A DNA stretch of 53,973 nt, from assembly GCF_001942495.1 (NCBI RefSeq), contig NZ_MKZS01000001.1:53189-107161 (forward strand). Direction: 5' to 3'. This document shows positions 27,622 through 34,965 of this stretch, in pieces. Both the position numbers and the translations under genes were made by a program. The notes under the pieces were generated by a model. The model was not told the origin of the DNA and ran no database searches. It was given only the letters and a program-made list of their open reading frames with translations. Positions within the stretch are counted from its first letter, which is position 1. Every line of letters begins with the position of its first letter. This stretch comes from Moorena bouillonii PNG. Lineage in GTDB: Bacteria > Cyanobacteriota > Cyanobacteriia > Cyanobacteriales > Coleofasciculaceae.

Positions 27622-29040
27622 TTATGCTAAAATTGGATCAGATACTGTGATGAAATCAGCATCAGTTAGGGTGCTTGCACTCTGTCCATCCACGGTTCCT
27701 TGGACTACAGCTAGAATATCGTTATTGAATTTCACCAAAGTGGCATCAACAATGCCATTACCATCGCTATCAAATACGTCTAAGACAATATCGTCTACTG
27801 AGACTTCGACTGTCAGACCAATCTTATCTCCTTCAAATTTATTGAAGTCAGTGATTTGATCAGCTAATCCTGGATCAGTGATCGGGTTAGTTTCTTGGGT
27901 TAGAACAAATGTATCACCACCATTCCAGCCTGTGAGGCTATCTAGCCCTATGCCACCAACCAGGAAGTCTTCCCCATCGCCACCATCTAAGCTATCATTG
28001 CCTGCTCCACCCAGTAAAATATCATTGCCATCCTTGCCATTAATACTATCGTTACCTTGGTTTCCTTTCAGGAGGTCATCCCCTGCCTCTCCGGAAATCT
28101 GATCATTGCCTTGCAGTCCCTGAATTTGGTCGTTGCTGTTGTCACCGACTAGTTCGTCATCCCCTTCAGTACCAATGATAGTGTTGTCGTAGGTCGTGAT
28201 GAAATCAGTACTGGTTAGAGTAGTCTCACCCTGAGCATTAACTGTTCCTTGGACTAGTGCTAGGATACCGTTGTCAGGAGAGGATGCTAGCTTTACTAAA
28301 GTCCCATCAGCTGTGCTATCACCATTGCTATCAAATACCTCTAGTAGGATGTCCTCCCCAGATAGTCCCCCAGTTAAACCAATCTTGTCACCCTCAGCAG
28401 CATTGAAATCAGTGATTACATCAGCTAGAGAGGGGTCAGTGATAGGACTAGTTGTTTCCAATCCCAGCACAAATGTATCGCTACCGTTGCCCCCTGTGAC
28501 TGTATCCGTACCAAAGCCACCAATCAGGACATCATCCCCATCTCCCCCAGTTAGTTCATCATTGCCTTGAGTACCCCGCACTGTGCTATTGCCATTAATA
28601 GTAGTGATGCTCATCACGTTGGAGCCTACACCTGCCCTCACACCACTGATTAAGCGATCGCTACTGCTTGAACTCCAGCGATTAGTCCATGAACTGCTAT
28701 TTGTTTGTGAGTCGTTAGTTACTATCCTACTACGATCGTTACCATTGATAGTGAGGCTATTGTTTCTGATGGTTCTAGAAGAATAGTTTGAAGAATTGTT
28801 TGTAGTCGCAGTTGAACTAGTAATTACACTACGGTTCTCTGGGATGCTGTCTGTGATGCTATCTGTGATGCTGTCTGGGATGCTGTCTGTGATGCTATCT
28901 GTGATGCTATCTGTGATGCTCTGTGTAATGCTCTGTGTACTGGGCTTTGTGAACCTCTCTTTGAGCCTCTCTGCAATTCGGCTCACACGAGGAAATATAT
29001 AGGTTCTTGTTCTGATTAAAGTTCTGTTTAAATAAAACAT
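27622..29040 (-). CDS. RTX-repeat calcium-binding protein, two modules
   Basis: A 472-residue protein. The N-terminal region carries a SITD tandem array (about 37-66) and a Ser/Asn/Thr-rich segment to about 155. Two homologous modules follow (157-284 and 289-468), each with GGxGxD nonapeptides, DTFVL, ITDP-LAD-ITDFN and EGDKIGLT. The second has about nine nonapeptides against four in the first. RTX repeats fold on calcium after export by a type I system. There is no signal peptide, so a C-terminal secretion signal is expected. It sits between the double-glycine genes and the prolyl isomerase, so the nearby HlyD/ABC pair may export it too; that is inference. Confidence 0.9.
   Translation of the reverse strand: MFYLNRTLIRTRTYIFPRVSRIAERLKERFTKPSTQSITQSITDSITDSITDSIPDSITDSITDSIPENRSVITSSTATTNNSSNYSSRTIRNNSLTINGNDRSRIVTNDSQTNSSSWTNRWSSSSSDRLISGVRAGVGSNVMSITTINGNSTVRGTQGNDELTGGDGDDVLIGGFGTDTVTGGNGSDTFVLGLETTSPITDPSLADVITDFNAAEGDKIGLTGGLSGEDILLEVFDSNGDSTADGTLVKLASSPDNGILALVQGTVNAQGETTLTSTDFITTYDNTIIGTEGDDELVGDNSNDQIQGLQGNDQISGEAGDDLLKGNQGNDSINGKDGNDILLGGAGNDSLDGGDGEDFLVGGIGLDSLTGWNGGDTFVLTQETNPITDPGLADQITDFNKFEGDKIGLTVEVSVDDIVLDVFDSDGNGIVDATLVKFNNDILAVVQGTVDGQSASTLTDADFITVSDPILA
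28848..28932. repeat. 12 bp in-frame tandem repeat at the RTX N-terminus
   Basis: Repeats of a 12-base unit (minus strand AGCATCACAGAC and close variants) encode the SITD/SIPD array. The copies are nearly identical and end in two diverged units. Confidence 0.85.
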
Positions 29041-29559
29041 GGTTCTGAATCGACTAGAAGCCTTGTGTTACCCCTAAGCTGCACCTGTTGAACCTGGTTT
29101 GTGGAGTGTTAAGTGTGGAGTGTGGAGTGTTGGCCGTTAACTGCTCTATAGACGAACGGACACGTCTTACTCCTACGAACCGTCAACCGTTAACTGTCAG
29201 CAAAAATCGCTCAATTCAAAAACTATGCCAATTAAATGGTGATTAGCTTAAGCCTTTAACCTGTCTCTAGAATGCTGCTCCACTCATAGGATAATTGATT
29301 GGTAATTGATTGGTAATTGATTGGTAATTGGTAATTAAATATCCATGAGTTTAGGAAATTTATGCTCAACCTAAAAAAGGAATGAAAATCTTTTCCCCTT
29401 CATTCCTAATTCGATTCCCTCCTCATTATCAAGCTAGGGGCTAGGTGGTAGGCGATAGGAACTTTAGTTACCATCGCCCATCCCCTAGTCTCCCTTACCT
29501 ATTACCGAAAATTACCGAAAATCCTTATTGATTTATCGCCGGATTTACCAAAATCGATA
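29041..29559. other. Gene-free stretch upstream of the RTX gene
   Basis: About 520 bases with no gene. It has a GTGTGGAGT repeat cluster (29100-29132) and three TTGATTGGTAA units (29299-29337). The promoter for the RTX gene is expected near 29050-29150 but was not pinned down. Confidence 0.5.
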
Positions 29560-29865
29560 TTATATAGATAGACCGAAAAATAAAGATAAACTGTCAGACT
29601 TAGCCCGGAAAGTTCCTTTCCTAGTCCTAGCCTCAGCCTCAGCACTGGCCTTAGCGATACTCTTCGTAGAAAACCTGCTATTTATTACTCTTGCATCAGT
29701 ATCAGTCACTGCTGAGGTTTGATCGCCATCAGCGAATGCATCAGCCTCTGCTAATGCCACGTCAGCTCTAGCAAGTGTTCTAGTATTTGCTATAGCAATT
29801 CGACCGCCTATAATCCAGTTTTCCTGAGCATATTCCAGAGCAAAATCTAGGTTATTAATAATCAT
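29560..29865 (-). CDS. Double-glycine leader peptide 2, predicted C39-exporter substrate
   Basis: A 101-residue protein beginning MIINNLDFALEYAQEN, with the leader ending WIIGG so that G20-G21 are followed by an 80-residue cargo. The leader has L6, hydrophobic spacing and the GG end of peptidase-C39 substrates. The cargo is rich in Ala, Asp, Arg and Thr (ARADVALAEADAFADGD, SIAKASAEAEA), without cysteine. Its C-terminus GTFRAKSDSLSLFFG resembles that of the peptide at 30250-30549 (TFR-x5-SLSxxF), so the two are related. AGAGGG-like AGAGGG precedes the ATG by seven bases. Secretion and leader removal are inferred from the leader and the exporter at 34966. Confidence 0.8.
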   Translation of the reverse strand: MIINNLDFALEYAQENWIIGGRIAIANTRTLARADVALAEADAFADGDQTSAVTDTDARVINSRFSTKSIAKASAEAEARTRKGTFRAKSDSLSLFFGLSI

Positions 29866-30148
29866 TAATTACCCTCTACCTGTATAGCTGTGCCTATTAG
29901 ATTGATGATAAGGATGGATAAGCCTCACATTCTTATTTTAATAAAAAGGGTGTTCCTATCCCAAAGTCCTTAATTTTAAACGATATTTTAAACTCCCTGG
30001 GCATGAGTAGTTTTTGTTAACTGATAATTTCCAGTCAACTCACTCTACGTAAACCTTTCTGTTCCAGGTTCTCCGTTCCCTTTTCTTTGTATCCACCCAG
30101 TTAATTGGAATTGTTTCCAAATTTCGCATTTATACTGGCCTTAACTAA
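29866..30148. other. Spacer between the two double-glycine genes, left part
   Basis: About 280 bases, A/T-rich, no gene. Together with the hairpin at 30149-30209 it forms a 384 bp spacer, so the two peptide genes are not tightly coupled and the second may have its own promoter. Confidence 0.5.
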
Positions 30149-30209
30149 GGGGGAAGCATTGGTCACTAAATCTAGAGATGTATTTTTCCTAGATAGAAAT
30201 GCTTCCCCC
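30149..30209. promoter_or_regulatory. Large hairpin between the double-glycine genes
   Basis: GGGGGAAGCATT and AATGCTTCCCCC are perfect 12 bp arms with a 37 bp loop. The structure lies 40 bp past the stop codon of the first peptide gene. The minus-strand sequence after it has no long T-run, so it may protect or attenuate the transcript rather than end it cleanly. Confidence 0.55.
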
Positions 30210-30249
30210 CAGCGTTCTAATCAGGTACTACGATTAGTCCCTACTCAAA

Positions 30250-30549
30250 TTAGTTGGTAAAACCCACAGAAAGAGAAGTTGCCTGAGATCTGAACGAAGT
30301 GACTTTAATATCAGTAATGGTTTCAGCATTAGTATCAGCACCAAAGACATCAGCGGTAGCTTCAGCAACAGCCGCGTTACCCTTAGCATTCACAGCAGAG
30401 ACAAAGAACTCTTTGACATCTACCCTTTTTCTGATATTAATGTTCTTATTATCGAAGAAGGATACAAAACGACGACCGCGACGAAAACCACCAACAATAT
30501 TGGTTTCTTCGTTAACAACTTCGATGTGATTTAGGTCAGAAATAATCAT
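30250..30549 (-). CDS. Double-glycine leader peptide 1, predicted C39-exporter substrate
   Basis: A 99-residue protein. The leader starts MIISDLNHIEVVNEET and ends NIVGG, with G20-G21 at the same place as in the second peptide. The 78-residue cargo begins FRRGRRFVSFF, is basic at first and then Ala/Thr/Asp-rich (NAAVAEATADVFGADTNAE), and ends TSFRSQATSLSVGF, related to the other peptide. No cysteine and no modification-enzyme gene are adjacent, so an unmodified secreted peptide is likely. It is read away from four 112-125 bp tandem repeats that fill its upstream region. Known cyanobacterial proteins with such leaders include EbfG biofilm proteins and class II bacteriocin-like peptides; which applies is open. 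Confidence 0.82.
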   Translation of the reverse strand: MIISDLNHIEVVNEETNIVGGFRRGRRFVSFFDNKNINIRKRVDVKEFFVSAVNAKGNAAVAEATADVFGADTNAETITDIKVTSFRSQATSLSVGFTN

Positions 30550-30583
30550 GGTTGGTCTGCTCTTTTGTTAGTTTTATATTACT

Positions 30584-31022
30584 CAACAACTTGGTTGTTG
30601 TTAGTTTTATTCTACCGCTCTTTATTCAATTTGTCTCACTTGTCAAGCCAATTTGGCGGAAACTTGAATTAAATTAGTTAGGTAGCTAACAACAACTTTG
30701 GCTTTGTTGTTGTTACTTTTATCCTACCGCTCTTACTTGACTTTGTCTCACTTGTCACGCCAATTTGGCGGAAACTTTAGCTCGACACTTGATTCAGTTT
30801 GGTAGGTAGCTAACAACAAGTTTGGCTTTGTTGTTGTTATTTTCATCCTACCGCTCTTACTTGACTTTGTCTCACTTGTCACGCCAATTTGGCGGAAACT
30901 TTAGCTCGACACTTGATTCAGTTTGGTAGGTAGCTAACAACAACTTGGGTTTTTGTTGTTGTTACTTTTATCCTACCGCTCTTACTTGACTTTGTCTCAC
31001 TTGTTACGCCAATTTGGCGGAA
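30584..31022. repeat. Four 112-125 bp tandem units, each with two palindromes, upstream of peptide 1
   Basis: Four units start with an AACAACAA...TTGTTGTT hairpin (30584, 30688, 30812, 30936) and end in a palindrome around CGCCAATTTGGCG (30647, 30758, 30882, 31007). Between them run TCCTACCGCTC and TTTGTCTCACTTGT blocks that are nearly invariant. The period is 124-125 bp for units 2-4; unit 1 is shorter. The units fill the space between the HetP-like gene's terminator and peptide gene 1, so they are its probable control region. Confidence 0.92.
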
Positions 31023-31058
31023 AAGTTTTAGGGATAGTTTAACGTTACAAATTGTTAT

Positions 31059-31092
31059 GAAAAATCCCCAAGTTATTTCTCAATAACTTGGG
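31059..31092 (-). terminator. Intrinsic terminator of the HetP-like gene
   Basis: On the minus strand CCCAAGTTATT and AATAACTTGGG form an 11-pair stem with a four-base loop (31092 to 31067), followed two bases later by TTTTT. It lies 120 bp past the HetP-like stop and before the tandem units. Confidence 0.85.
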
Positions 31093-31211
31093 AGTATTAA
31101 TGGAATTTATGCAGTATCAAAAAATTAAGAAAAACAAAATAAATTCAGGGATTGGGGGACTGTCAGCATTGAGCTATCCGCCCCTAACCTCAATGGTGAG
31201 ATTACCACTCC

Positions 31212-31619
31212 CTATAAACACCTTACATTCCTATTAGTTGAGTAGAATTTTTGCAATTTGTTGTTAAACCACTGTTCTTGAGAGCCCCCTTGCACTAGTT
31301 GGCTTCTCTTGTCAAGGGGCTTTGCATAATCGAGATCTTTAATGTTCCTTAAGCACTTAGGAGCATCTTCCCTATCCTGCTTGAGGCTGTCGGTTGTAGC
31401 TTGATTGAGTGAGTCCATTTTCTCGTTATCCCGTCGCAATCGGCAGTAGGTTCGCGACGGGATGTATTCTAAGGGGTTAAGACCCAAATAACGCAGCATC
31501 AAAACACAAGCCCAGGAATACTTGCGATCGCGAATTGCTTCTTCAATCAAACTAATCTTTTCAGGATCTAGGGTTTTGCCCAGTGGACGATTAGAACGAC
31601 GAAGCATGGAGTAACTCAT
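31212..31619 (-). CDS. HetP-like protein
   Basis: A 135-residue protein. Residues around 25-60 match the core of HetP proteins: EAIRDRKYSWACVLMLRYLG, NPLEYIPSRTYCRL. HetP proteins commit cells to heterocyst fate in Anabaena and interact with one another, but relatives occur in cyanobacteria that do not form heterocysts, with unknown role. The C-terminal half is unlike HetP, polar and Lys/Gln-rich. Its own terminator follows. It lies between the exporter genes and the secreted peptides on the same strand, so a regulatory link to peptide production can be imagined but is not shown. Confidence 0.75.
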   Translation of the reverse strand: MSYSMLRRSNRPLGKTLDPEKISLIEEAIRDRKYSWACVLMLRYLGLNPLEYIPSRTYCRLRRDNEKMDSLNQATTDSLKQDREDAPKCLRNIKDLDYAKPLDKRSQLVQGGSQEQWFNNKLQKFYSTNRNVRCL

Positions 31620-31929
31620 GATTATTTCTCTGTGATCTGAAGGTCAACAAATTGGATTTGCAGGATTTACGCTTGAACTCTACCTGTAGTTTGAATCGTG
31701 AGTGATTCTGATTGGTCAATTAAGCGAAAAGTTATAGTACTGATATAACCATCTGATTTGAGTTGTAAAACCTCCGCAGATGGTGTGCTCAGGCGATCCG
31801 GTGATGAAGAATCTCACAACCTGTTGTTTTTTACCAATCAATTACGATTGATAGATCAGGATTCTCTTCTTCTAAATCTCCATCAATCATCGCCATTTTG
31901 GACAACACCAGATTATTCCCCCCTTCTAG
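31620..31929. other. Upstream region of the HetP-like gene
   Basis: About 310 bases between the HetP-like start codon and the IS element. No gene was seen. The native promoter of the HetP-like gene should lie here; the insertion sequence has cut the region at 31930. Confidence 0.5.
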
Positions 31930-32804
31930 GGCGTGTCATCAATTAAGCCAGATGATGGCAGCAGCGAGGTGGATCGCACCATTTGAAATTGCGAGCTGTT
32001 TTATCGTACCGTGTCGCAATTGCCCTGTATTGCTTGAGTTTTTGGAAGAGATTTTCGTGATTGTTGCCGCCACTTGTACATGTCTTTATCGTATTCCCGT
32101 GCGTTGAGTGCGGTTGCTTTTGGGAGGAATGACAGCCTTGCAATTGGCCTCTTTGAGGCGCTAAGCGCACACGTTGTTCTGCATCATAGGCTTTATCAGC
32201 AAGTAGCGCACCAATCTCATCAATGGAATCCAACAAGACGTCAGCGCCTTGTAAATCGTGGGCAAGGCCTGGAGTTAGATGAAATCCTGTGGGATTGCCC
32301 AAGGCATCGCTTGTAGCATGAATCTTGGTTGATAGTGCCCCAATGCTTAGGCCTATGGCTTGGGTAATGCAGGTATCATCAGGTTTTTTTTTCGCACCAG
32401 CGCACTCGTTGATGGGCACGCACAATGGTTGCATCAATGGCGGCATATTCGTTGTCAGCCTCTTCGGCTAAAACATCGAAAACCTTCTTCCAAACGCCTT
32501 TTTCAGACCAACGGGTATGCCGGGTATGAATGACGCGAAAATCCCCAAAACGCTCCGGTAAATCCCGCCAGGGAATTCCGGCACGATAGCGATATAAAAC
32601 GGCTTCAACAAATAATCGATTGTCAATGGCCGTAGCACCAGGGTCGCCCTCTTTACCAGGTAAGAGGTGCTCGAGCCTTTCCCACTGGTCATCTCGCCAG
32701 CCATAACGTTTCATAATCATTTATGCCCACCTATTGTGATTGCAGGATTTACACGAATATCCTATCAAGCTACTTCTGTCAAACATTTTGATTGATGACA
32801 CGCC
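31930..32804 (-). mobile_element. IS5-family insertion sequence, 875 bp
   Basis: The terminal inverted repeat is GGCGTGTCATCAAT at the left (31930) and its complement at the right (ending 32804), matching at 14 positions. A CTAG duplication (31926-31929 and 32805-32808) flanks it, fitting the CWAR target of IS5-type elements. It carries one decayed transposase. It separates the exporter genes from the HetP-like and peptide genes. Confidence 0.85.
31943..32720 (-). pseudogene. IS5-family transposase, frameshifted relic
   Basis: The N-terminal frame (32720-32379) reads MIMKRYGWRDDQWERLEHLL and IPWRDLPERFG, with the first catalytic Asp in YAAIDATIVRAHQ. At a run of nine A (minus strand, near 32383) the frame moves, as in IS5 elements that use programmed frameshifting, to GAKKKPDD and LSTKIHATSDALGNP with LADKAYDA. 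Further shifts are visible: 'RLKEANCKAVIPPKSN' is in another frame, and near the end one extra base moves the GAIHLAAAIIWLN end out of frame. These extra shifts make it inactive. Confidence 0.85.
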
Positions 32805-32808
32805 CTAG

Positions 32809-33169
32809 CTAGTTGACTGACAAATCTCAAACACTTCAAATACTCTCAGTAAATAATATTATGAACAGAGCTTTATGAAAATTTTGATCAGATTTCGTGA
32901 AAATTTTGATCAGATTTTGTGAAATAACTGTGAAATCCTGTATCCACAGGGAATTCAAACAGCTTTTCCATGACTGTGCTCAATCCTACCTCTGACCATA
33001 AATTTCCTTCACTCGGCATTGCCCACGACTTGTCAGTCAATCCATTTCCCTCCCTTGTACTCCTCTTCCCTGACTGGTTGTGCCACCAGGGTTAATCGAC
33101 CTGAATTTAGAACCACCCCCATTACCCTACAGGCAGTAGTATGTCGATGGCTAAATAGCGTTAGTCCTG
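32809..33169. other. Region downstream of the HlyD gene
   Basis: About 360 bases with no gene. A 22-base unit, AAAATTTTGATCAGATTT plus flank, is repeated twice at about 32877-32922. No clear terminator for the exporter genes was seen. Confidence 0.5.
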
Positions 33170-34804
33170 CTATAGATTGACACCACCTTTTTGCAGCTGT
33201 CGGATCGGATCTAACAAAAAATCCACAATCCGACGGCGGCGGATAATGATGTCAGCTTTGGCTGTCTGACCAGCTTTGAATCGGATCATTTGATCGTCCT
33301 CTTTAACGTAGTCACGGTTTAGGGAAACTTCTACCTCATAAACTGAACCAAGTTGTTGATCAGTTTTGGCATCAGCAGAAAGGGAAGTGACTTTCCCTTT
33401 GATGATGCCGTATTCCTGATAGGGATAGGCATCAAGCTTGATTTGCACCGGCATTCCTTGTTTGATAAAGCCTGCCTCCTGATTAGGTAAACTGGCTGAT
33501 AACACCAGGGGCGCATCTTGGGGCGCTACTTCGGCAATGGTTTGACCGGATTGAAAGACTTCACCAATATTGGCAACGTTGAGGGAGGAAACTACTCCAT
33601 CTACCGGTGCATAGAGAAACTTTTGTTTGAGCCTGGCTTTCGCACTAGTTAGCAGATTGCGGTTTTCAGCAATTTTGGCATTTAGTTGAGTCAGTTCGAT
33701 CTCCAACTGCTGAAGTTTCTGCTTGGTCTCGAGCTGAGTCCGATGGACTTCTGCTTGCTTCTGAGTTAGACCTGCTTGAAGTCGTTGGATTTCTGCTAAG
33801 GTCTGGTTGAGATCGCTCTGAGTGAGGGTGATGGCGCTATTGCGATCGCGTATACTCTGCTGGGCTTGATAAATCTGGTCTTGGTTACTGGCTGCTTCTT
33901 GCAGTTGGGTTTGGGTAATCACCCGCTGACTCGCTCGTAGGCTATGTTCTGCTTGAAATACTTGTTCTTTTGAGATTGCCCCTGATGCTAACAGGGGTTT
34001 GAGATTATCGAGGCGTTCCTTAAGGGCAAAGGCATCATCCTGTCGTTGCTGGAGCAGTGCTTGGGTAGTAGCCTTGAGCTGTTTTAGCCGTTCTAGTCTG
34101 TCCTGACTGGCGACTTTTGCCTGCTGATGTTGGATCAGTTGTTCTCGTAAGGCAGTTACTTTAGTCTGTGCCTGATCGATAGCTGCCTGTTGTCCGTCAA
34201 TGTCCGCTTTGGCAATTTGCTGACGGGTTTGGGCTTCTTGGCTAATGTTTTCAATCAGCCCTTGCATCTGAATTAATTTGATTTGGTCAGCATTGATCAG
34301 TTGCTCCAAACGCTCTACTTCCGTAGCACCAAGTTTTGTATCTAGTTCCACCAAGACTTGCCCAGCGGTAACCGATTCCCCTTCTTTGACCGCAATCTTG
34401 GCCACTTTGCCAGATTCAATCGGGTGAATTTTATACACTTCTCCTTTTGGCACTAACTTGCCTGTGGCTTTACCCACTTCGTCAATTTGCCCAAAGGTTG
34501 CCCAAACCCCACAAACCATACAGAAGGCGAATCCGCCCAAAAGCAGTCTCTGGGGCAGTACCGATGGTGGCTGATCCAGTAAATTTTGTAGGGCTGTTGA
34601 CCAGTTTTCAGTGTTGGTAGCTCCTAGTGATGATGTTGCTGTGACCGGATTTGGGACATGATTAGGTGATGCTCGGACTAGTGGTGCTGATACCGCTGTC
34701 CCTCCATAGATCGATCTAATCTCAGCTGAGGTTAGATTAGGGTGAGGGGTTTCTCCCTTAGGGAGTCCCTCTCTAGACGGGGTAGATGCTTCTGGTTTGT
34801 TCAT
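33170..34804 (-). CDS. HlyD-family membrane fusion protein
   Basis: A 544-residue adaptor of a type I/C39 secretion system. An N-terminal cytoplasmic stretch of about 85 residues leads to one membrane helix (LLLGGFAFCMVCGVWATFG, about 87-105). Next come a biotinyl-lipoyl-like half (GKLVPKGEVYKIHPIESGKV), a long Gln-rich coiled-coil region (about 155-390), the second lipoyl half (YAPVDGVVSSLNVANIGEV) and beta-barrel and membrane-proximal domains (KIKLDAYPYQEYGIIKG). It joins the ABC exporter to an outer-membrane TolC channel. It lies 161 bp after the C39 exporter gene on the same strand, so they form a unit. No tolC is in the window. Confidence 0.93.
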   Translation of the reverse strand: MNKPEASTPSREGLPKGETPHPNLTSAEIRSIYGGTAVSAPLVRASPNHVPNPVTATSSLGATNTENWSTALQNLLDQPPSVLPQRLLLGGFAFCMVCGVWATFGQIDEVGKATGKLVPKGEVYKIHPIESGKVAKIAVKEGESVTAGQVLVELDTKLGATEVERLEQLINADQIKLIQMQGLIENISQEAQTRQQIAKADIDGQQAAIDQAQTKVTALREQLIQHQQAKVASQDRLERLKQLKATTQALLQQRQDDAFALKERLDNLKPLLASGAISKEQVFQAEHSLRASQRVITQTQLQEAASNQDQIYQAQQSIRDRNSAITLTQSDLNQTLAEIQRLQAGLTQKQAEVHRTQLETKQKLQQLEIELTQLNAKIAENRNLLTSAKARLKQKFLYAPVDGVVSSLNVANIGEVFQSGQTIAEVAPQDAPLVLSASLPNQEAGFIKQGMPVQIKLDAYPYQEYGIIKGKVTSLSADAKTDQQLGSVYEVEVSLNRDYVKEDDQMIRFKAGQTAKADIIIRRRRIVDFLLDPIRQLQKGGVNL

Positions 34805-34965
34805 GATAGTTCACCGATAATCACTGGTAGTGTTGTGTGTATTGATTTGAACTGAGAACACGAACGTTCGCGAAAGTCAATCTTGAACACAGTGGGGGAT
34901 ATACTTAATCACCCCGAGAGCGATTTTTTACGAAAAACATTTACAAACTTTGATAAATGCCAGGC

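Noticed and set aside
28271-28570. Pro/Ser-rich plus-strand frames across 27.6-29.0 kb
   Set aside because: Mirror image of the RTX repeats; composition follows from GGxGxD codons read backwards.
30584-31022. CRISPR array
   Set aside because: The repeated unit is about 124 bp with nearly identical content throughout; there are no short repeats with unique spacers.
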